Assembly (NCBI RefSeq): GCF_001676615.1
Contig: NZ_LYXZ01000027.1
Span: forward strand, 62,001 to 126,000
DNA: 64,000 nt
Source of the DNA: Labrys sp. WJW
GTDB taxonomy: Bacteria; Pseudomonadota; Alphaproteobacteria; Rhizobiales; Labraceae
Direction: 5' to 3'
The notes below the pieces were generated by a model that saw nothing but the letters and a program-made list of their open reading frames with translations, did not search any database and had not been told where the DNA came from. Numbering within the stretch: the stretch's first letter is position 1; the number at the start of each line of letters is the position of its first letter. The position numbers and the translations under genes were made by a program. Shown here piece by piece: positions 59,757 through 64,000 of this stretch.

Positions 59757-60836
59757 TCAGTTGGAGGCGGCCGCCTTGATGCGTTCCAGCGCTTTGCCTT
59801 CCAGGTCTTCCAGACCCGCCGGGATATTGGCGAAGAACTTCAGATTGGCCAGCGCCTTGTCGTCGAAGGCCACTTTCACGGCTGCCTTCTTGTCATCCGG
59901 CAGGAGATCGACGCCGCCCTTGACCGCGGAGATCGCACCGGTCGAGTCCGACATCAGCTTGACGATATCGGGACGCAGGACGAAGTTGATCCACTTGTAG
60001 GCGGCTTCGTCGGCCTTGCCCTTGCGCGGAATGGCGAAGGTGTCGATCCAGGCCAGAGCGCCGGTCTGCGGCGGCACATAGACCAGGTTCTTGTTCTGGC
60101 CATAGAGCTTGAAGGCCGTCGAATCCCAGGCTTCCGAAGCCACGACCTCACCCGACAGCAGCAGCGTCGACAGGTCGTCACCGCCATTCCAGTAGGTCTT
60201 CACATTGGCCTTGCAGGCGATCATCTTCTCGGTCACCTCATCCAGCATCTTCTGGTAGGCAGCCTTGTCGCCATAGAGAGCGAAGGGGTCCTTGCCGAGC
60301 GAAAAGGCCATGCCGAGCAGGATCGTGCGCCTCAGCCGCATCGAGGTCCGCCCCTTGTACTGCGGATCGCACAGGTCGCCCCAGCCCTTGATGCCGGGAG
60401 CCTTCGAGGCGTCGACCACCAGGCCGGAGGTACCCCACTGATGGGGAACGGCATAGACCTTGCCGTCGATCGTGGCATTGGTCTTCACCGCTTCGAGCAG
60501 GTTGTCCTGCATGGCGGCAGTGTCGATCTTCGACAAATCGAGAGGCTTGTAGATGTTGTATTCCTGCTGCGCCGCAAAGATGCGGTCATGGCTGGGCTGG
60601 GCGAGGTCGAAACCCGCTCCTCCGGTTGCGCGCAGCTTGGCGATGATTTCCTCATTGTTGGAAAGCGTCACCTCGACATCGATGTCCGGATATTCCTTCT
60701 CGAACAACTGAATGACATTGTCGGGCGCATAGCCGCCCCATGTCAGTATCCGCAGCGTTTCGGCATTCGCCGCATTCGAGACGACGATGGCCGCGGTGGC
60801 GCCGACCAGCATTCCGATCAGTTTTTTCAAGATCAC
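59757..60836 (-). CDS. PotD-like periplasmic binding protein
   Basis: A 359-residue protein with signal peptide MILKKLIGMLVGATAAIVVS ending near ANA. The mature part ETLRILTWGGYAPDNVIQLF and EKEYPDIDVEVTLSNNEEII with GAGFDLAQPSHDRI belongs to the PotD/PotF group. VPHQWGTSGLVVDASK, NVKTYWNGGDDLSTLLLSGE and RRTILLGMAFSLG are further conserved blocks. It is the first gene of the importer operon. A GTGGACCTTAT box lies about 85-95 bases before its start. Confidence 0.87.
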   Translation of the reverse strand: MILKKLIGMLVGATAAIVVSNAANAETLRILTWGGYAPDNVIQLFEKEYPDIDVEVTLSNNEEIIAKLRATGGAGFDLAQPSHDRIFAAQQEYNIYKPLDLSKIDTAAMQDNLLEAVKTNATIDGKVYAVPHQWGTSGLVVDASKAPGIKGWGDLCDPQYKGRTSMRLRRTILLGMAFSLGKDPFALYGDKAAYQKMLDEVTEKMIACKANVKTYWNGGDDLSTLLLSGEVVASEAWDSTAFKLYGQNKNLVYVPPQTGALAWIDTFAIPRKGKADEAAYKWINFVLRPDIVKLMSDSTGAISAVKGGVDLLPDDKKAAVKVAFDDKALANLKFFANIPAGLEDLEGKALERIKAAASN

Positions 60837-60919
60837 GGTTCCCTCTCAGAATAGATAGGCGGCCGATCGAGCTGTCAGCCTGCCTCCCTGCACGACTATG
60901 AAAGGCCTGGCTACGGCAT

Positions 60920-60931
60920 ATAAGGTCCACT
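60920..60931 (-). promoter_or_regulatory. MocR-type box ahead of the PotD-like operon
   Basis: On the minus strand AGTGGACCTTAT. The same 12 bases recur at 63615-63626 in the promoter of the enolase operon next to the MocR/GntR gene. It lies in the 131-base gap between the ALDH stop and the binding-protein start. Confidence 0.55.
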
Positions 60932-60967
60932 CTCAATCAATGATGAGGCCGCTTGGCGGTTCGCCGG

Positions 60968-62446
60968 TCAGACCCGCAGCGTCACGGTTTTGGTCCGGGT
61001 ATAGGCGGAAAGCGCAAGGAGCCCCTTTTCCCGGCCGATGCCGGAACGGCGATTGCCGCCGAAGGGCGTTTCGACGCCACCTGCGAAATATTCGTTCACG
61101 AAGACCTGGCCGGCATCGACATCCCTGGCGATGCGATGCGCCTTGGCGAGGTCACGGGTGAACAGGCCCGCGACCAGGGCATAGTCCGTGCAATTGGCTG
61201 CCGCGATCGCCTCCTCGACGCCGTCGACCACCTGCACGGCCAGGACCGGACCGAAGATCTCTTCCTGGATGATCGGATCGTGCCAATCGGCGCCGTCCAC
61301 GATGGTCGGCTCGAAGAACCAGCCCTTGCCGGTCGCCGGATCCACGGTCACCTTGCCGCCGGTGACGATCTCGAGGCCCCGTGCCCTGGCTCCATCGAGA
61401 TAGGACGCGATCTTGCCCAGGTGCTCGGCCGAATTGATGGCGCCGAAATCGACGCCCTCGCTCAGGCCATGGCCGATCTTGAGGCGGCGGGCACGCTCGA
61501 CCAGCCTCTCGATGAACTGGGCATGGATCGGGCGCTCGATCACCAGCCGCGAACCGGCCGAGCAGATCTGCCCCGCATTTTCGAAGATCGCGCCGACGAC
61601 ATTGTCGAGCGCCAGCTCGATATCGGCATCCGCCAGGATGATGTTGGGCGATTTGCCGCCGAGTTCGAGCGTGACGGAAGCAATGTTCTGGGCCGCCGCC
61701 TTCATCACGTTGATGCCTGTGACGGTCGAGCCCGTGAAGGTGACGTGCCTGACATCGGGATGCGAAACCAGCGGAGCGCCGGCTGCGACGCCGGTGCCGG
61801 TCACGACATTGCAGGCTCCATCCGGCAGGCCGGCCTGGACCAGGATCTCGGCCAGCAGCAGCGCCGTCATCGGCGTCTGTTCCGCCGGCTTCACCACGGC
61901 CGTGCAGCCGGCGGCCAGGGCCGGCGCAATAGAGCGGCAGGTGGTCGACAAGGGATAGTTCCACGGCACGATATGGGCGGTGACGCCGACAGGCTCCTCG
62001 ATCGAATAGGAGGTGTAGTCCGGCCCCAGCGGATAGGCCCTGCCCTCATGTTTGTCGGCGGCGCCGGCATAATATTCAAAGGCGCGCGCGGAACCGCGCA
62101 CGTCGCCGCGGGCCTCGGCCAGAGTCTTGCCGCTGTCCAGCACCTCCGCGACGGCGAAGCGCTCGATATTCTCCCGGATCAGGCCAGCCGCGCGCATCAG
62201 CACACGCCCACGCTCGGCCGGCGTCGCCCTGCCCCATTCGCCGGCCAGAGCCTCCCTGGCGGATGCGACGGCGTCGGCGACATCCTCGGCCGTTCCCGCC
62301 GCAAATCGCGCATGCGGCTCCGCGCAGCCGGGATCGAAGCTTTCCATCGCCTGTCCCGATGCCGCCTGGCGCCAGCCGCCATGGATGAAATGCTTGGAGG
62401 GCAGCGGTGCGAAATCCTCGGCAACGATCGTGGATGTCTTGGTCAT
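60968..62446 (-). CDS. Aldehyde dehydrogenase (semialdehyde type)
   Basis: A 492-residue ALDH. The catalytic base is E261 in LELGGKSPN, the nucleophile C295 in NAGQICSAGSR, the oxyanion Asn lies in VPWNYPL and the cofactor Lys in AVVKPAEQT. It starts MTKTSTIVAEDFAPLPSKHF and overlaps the enolase-family stop by one codon register (ATGA). It probably oxidises an acid semialdehyde formed downstream of the dehydratase. Typical candidates are 2,5-dioxovalerate or betaine-type aldehydes, but the sequence does not decide. Confidence 0.88.
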   Translation of the reverse strand: MTKTSTIVAEDFAPLPSKHFIHGGWRQAASGQAMESFDPGCAEPHARFAAGTAEDVADAVASAREALAGEWGRATPAERGRVLMRAAGLIRENIERFAVAEVLDSGKTLAEARGDVRGSARAFEYYAGAADKHEGRAYPLGPDYTSYSIEEPVGVTAHIVPWNYPLSTTCRSIAPALAAGCTAVVKPAEQTPMTALLLAEILVQAGLPDGACNVVTGTGVAAGAPLVSHPDVRHVTFTGSTVTGINVMKAAAQNIASVTLELGGKSPNIILADADIELALDNVVGAIFENAGQICSAGSRLVIERPIHAQFIERLVERARRLKIGHGLSEGVDFGAINSAEHLGKIASYLDGARARGLEIVTGGKVTVDPATGKGWFFEPTIVDGADWHDPIIQEEIFGPVLAVQVVDGVEEAIAAANCTDYALVAGLFTRDLAKAHRIARDVDAGQVFVNEYFAGGVETPFGGNRRSGIGREKGLLALSAYTRTKTVTLRV

Positions 62447-63549
62447 CACGCCACCTCGCTGACATGGTAGCTCGACCGGGCGAGCCATTCGGGATCGATT
62501 TCCACACCCCAGCCCGGTTCGCTCGAAACCGTCACCATGCCATCTTCGACCGCATAGGGCGATTTGACGAAGAGGCCTTCCTGCCAGGGATAATAGTCCG
62601 GCCCCTCGATCGAGAACTCCAGATACTTGCCCGCCCCCTCGATGGCGCGCAGCAAATGCATGGTGAACAGCGTCACGAGCCCGAGATTGGCGCTGTGCGG
62701 CGTCACCGGCAGCCCTGCGGCTCTCGCCAAGGCGCAGACACGCAGGGTACGGCTGATGCCGCCGAGATAGAGGATGTCGGGCTGGACGATATCGACGGCC
62801 CGCATCTCGATCATGTGCCGCCAGGTTGGGATCTCGCAATCCTGCTCGCCACCGGTCACGGCGATGTCCAGCGCTTCGGTCACTTCCCTGGTCTGCTCAA
62901 GCTCCCAATAGAGGCAGGGCTCTTCGAAATGCTCGATGCCATTGTCCTTGAGCAAGGCTCCGACCTCGATCGCCCGCCTGGGCGAGAAGCCACTATTGGC
63001 ATCGACCAGCAGGGACGCCTTGTCGCCGAGCGCCTTGCGGATAGCAGGAACGATCTCCTCCGTACGCCCCGGCCATTCGTCGATGTCATGGCCATATTCG
63101 GCGGCGATGCGGAACTTGAAGGCGTCGAAGCCGAACTGATCCTGCAGGCGCTTGAAGCGGTCGGCTTCCGCCATCGGCGTGATGTCGCGTTTCATGGAGG
63201 AGGCGTAGGCGCGCAGCTTGCCCGGTGTCCCACCCAACAGGGTGCAGACGGGCAATCCGGCCACCTTTCCACGCAGGTCCCAGATCGCGGTGTCCAGGCC
63301 GCCGAGCGCCCGCTTCATATAGGAACCGGGAAATTTGTGTTCGCGCTCGATCACCCTGTCGGTAAGCGCATCGATATCGTCGAATTCGACACCGAGGACA
63401 TAGGGCGCAACCTGCCGGTGCAACACGGTCGAGGTGATGTCGGAATTGTAGGTCGAAACCTGACCCAGTCCCTGGGATCCGTCCTCGGCCGTGATGCGCA
63501 CGAAGCCGATGAATTGGGTGGAGAATGTCTCGATGCGTTTGATCTTCAA
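62446..63549 (-). CDS. Mandelate racemase-group enolase superfamily protein (acid-sugar dehydratase-like)
   Basis: About 367 residues. K145-x-R147 in DAFKFRIAA is the second-strand motif; metal ligands are D183 (VDANSG), E209 (HFEEP) and E235 (TGGEQD). The Asp-His dyad is D258 (VQPD) and H285 (TPHSAN), and E311 (YLEFSI) closes the site. This is the mandelate racemase layout, used by many sugar-acid dehydratases and by some betaine epimerases. A TTG start at 63549 with GGAAG upstream is preferred; an ATG at 63609 lacks a ribosome site. It is the first gene of the enolase-ALDH pair. Confidence 0.82.
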   Translation of the reverse strand: MKIKRIETFSTQFIGFVRITAEDGSQGLGQVSTYNSDITSTVLHRQVAPYVLGVEFDDIDALTDRVIEREHKFPGSYMKRALGGLDTAIWDLRGKVAGLPVCTLLGGTPGKLRAYASSMKRDITPMAEADRFKRLQDQFGFDAFKFRIAAEYGHDIDEWPGRTEEIVPAIRKALGDKASLLVDANSGFSPRRAIEVGALLKDNGIEHFEEPCLYWELEQTREVTEALDIAVTGGEQDCEIPTWRHMIEMRAVDIVQPDILYLGGISRTLRVCALARAAGLPVTPHSANLGLVTLFTMHLLRAIEGAGKYLEFSIEGPDYYPWQEGLFVKSPYAVEDGMVTVSSEPGWGVEIDPEWLARSSYHVSEVA

Positions 63550-63602
63550 GTCCGCTCTTCCCGAAAATGCAAGCCAGTGCAATCGAGTTTGGCTACCAAA
63601 CC

Positions 63603-63626
63603 GGTCCATAGGTCATAAGGTCCACT
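63603..63626. promoter_or_regulatory. Triple GGTCCA-type direct repeat, candidate MocR operator
   Basis: GGTCCA (63603-63608), GGTCAT (63611-63616) and GGTCCA (63619-63624) follow each other with an 8-base period. Direct repeats are typical targets of MocR-family regulators, and the opposite strand (GTGGACCTTA) resembles the TauR box reported as CTGGACYTAA. It lies between the divergent enolase and MocR-type genes. The last repeat is shared with 60920-60931. Confidence 0.6.
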
Positions 63627-63794
63627 TTCGAAAAACCAGAAAGCCGGTTATGGCGGATCGGCGGACCAATGATTCACGGCGGTCGAGGCGAGATCGCCTG
63701 CAACCGTTCCGGGAAGTCGTAAAGCAAACGCGATTGAGTATATTCATCGCGCTATGCCGCGAACTCGCTGTTCAACCGTCGGGAAGCGCAGATA

Positions 63795-64000
63795 ATGGTG
63801 AAGAGGTCCTCGGGCGAATTGTTGTTTTCGATCACCGTCGATCGCGCCTTGGACAAATCCATAACCACCCAGGTCTATAACGCGATCCGCCAGTTGATCA
63901 CATCGGGCCACTTGCCTGCCGGCAAGCGCCTGCCGTCGAGCCGGACGCTGGCAAAGGAGTTGGCGATATCACGCACCACCGCGATGACGGTGTTCGAGCG
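63795..64000 (+). CDS. MocR/GntR-family regulator, N-terminal part
   Basis: The 68 visible codons start MVKRSSGELLFSITVDRALD and contain ITTQVYNAIRQLITSGHLPA and GKRLPSSRTLAKELAISRTT followed by AMTVFER. This is the winged helix-turn-helix of GntR proteins in the MocR form (LPSSR-LA-EL-SR-T-Y/F). In full-length MocR proteins an aminotransferase-like PLP domain follows, outside this window. It diverges from the enolase operon and likely regulates it. The 184 bases between 63610 and 63794 hold the direct-repeat box and no other gene. Confidence 0.8.
   Translation, partial: MVKRSSGELLFSITVDRALDKSITTQVYNAIRQLITSGHLPAGKRLPSSRTLAKELAISRTTAMTVFE

Noticed and set aside
60953..62470. 505-codon open frame on the plus strand
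   Set aside because: Antisense to the aldehyde dehydrogenase with intact catalytic residues.
1..64000. tRNA, rRNA, CRISPR, prophage or insertion sequence
   Set aside because: No cloverleaf, spaced direct-repeat array, integrase or transposase was recognised in the sequence.

Overview
The window is GC-rich chromosomal DNA, densely packed with catabolic and uptake operons. The many ABC importers with dedicated regulators, the smo-type polyol transporter, the Tat-exported UrtA, the DUF892 and NRAMP neighbours and the CTAGAGC-type intergenic palindromes all fit an alphaproteobacterium, most likely of the order Hyphomicrobiales (Rhizobiales). That placement is inference; no rRNA or tRNA gene is visible to settle it. 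No phage genes, transposases or CRISPR arrays were found.

Layout, left to right. (1) 1-2432: end of a DUF892 gene, an atypical NRAMP transporter, a YidB-like protein. (2) 2603-14719: a 5' relic of an amiC-like gene, then a long minus-strand operon (doeB-like deacylase, eutB-like PLP dehydratase, ribose-type ABC importer with a permease-ATPase fusion, creatininase-family hydrolase, aldehyde dehydrogenase, GMC oxidoreductase) facing a divergent IclR regulator. (3) 14999-18226: ProXWV-type quaternary-amine importer. (4) 18427-26981: a Rut-like catabolic island (isochorismatase hydrolase, NIPSNAP, carboxymuconolactone decarboxylase family, alpha/beta hydrolase, luciferase-like monooxygenase, aldehyde dehydrogenase, flavin reductase-Nudix fusion, AA_synth protein) with a PucR-family regulator. 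(5) 27253-37273: a polyol island with a ribitol-dehydrogenase-like SDR, smo-type ABC importer, second SDR, P-loop kinase, ROK kinase, LacD/YihT-type aldolase and SorC regulator. (6) 37490-41793: AraC regulator, outer-membrane protein, class A acid phosphatase and DUF1254 protein. (7) 42426-56079: XRE-cupin regulator, then a continuous minus-strand urea system: amiC, amiR, leader, urtABCDE, ureE, ureF, fused ureAB, ureC, ureG, ureD, HupE/UreJ. (8) 56397-64000: a PotD-like pseudogene, a PotABCD-type importer, aldehyde dehydrogenase, mandelate-racemase-group enolase and the start of a MocR/GntR regulator.

The most interesting system is the urea block. In Pseudomonas, AmiC (ligand sensor) and AmiR (ANTAR RNA-binding antiterminator) control an aliphatic amidase. 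Here the same pair lies directly upstream of a urea importer and urease. The 462-base leader between amiR and urtA holds a strong intrinsic terminator preceded by small hairpins, one with a hexaloop carrying the A1/G4 pattern of ANTAR targets. This suggests that a urea or amide signal is read by AmiC and relayed through AmiR to let transcription run through the terminator into about 10.6 kb of uptake and urease genes.

Three pairs of conserved promoter elements tie regulators to targets within the window: a 29-base SorC-type element (28515 and 36300), a two-box element with the same 49-base spacing in front of the outer-membrane protein and DUF1254 genes (38652 and 41965), and a GGTCCA-type box in front of the PotD and enolase operons next to the MocR gene (60920 and 63603). 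A 246-base duplication links 2603-2848 to the 5' end of amiC.
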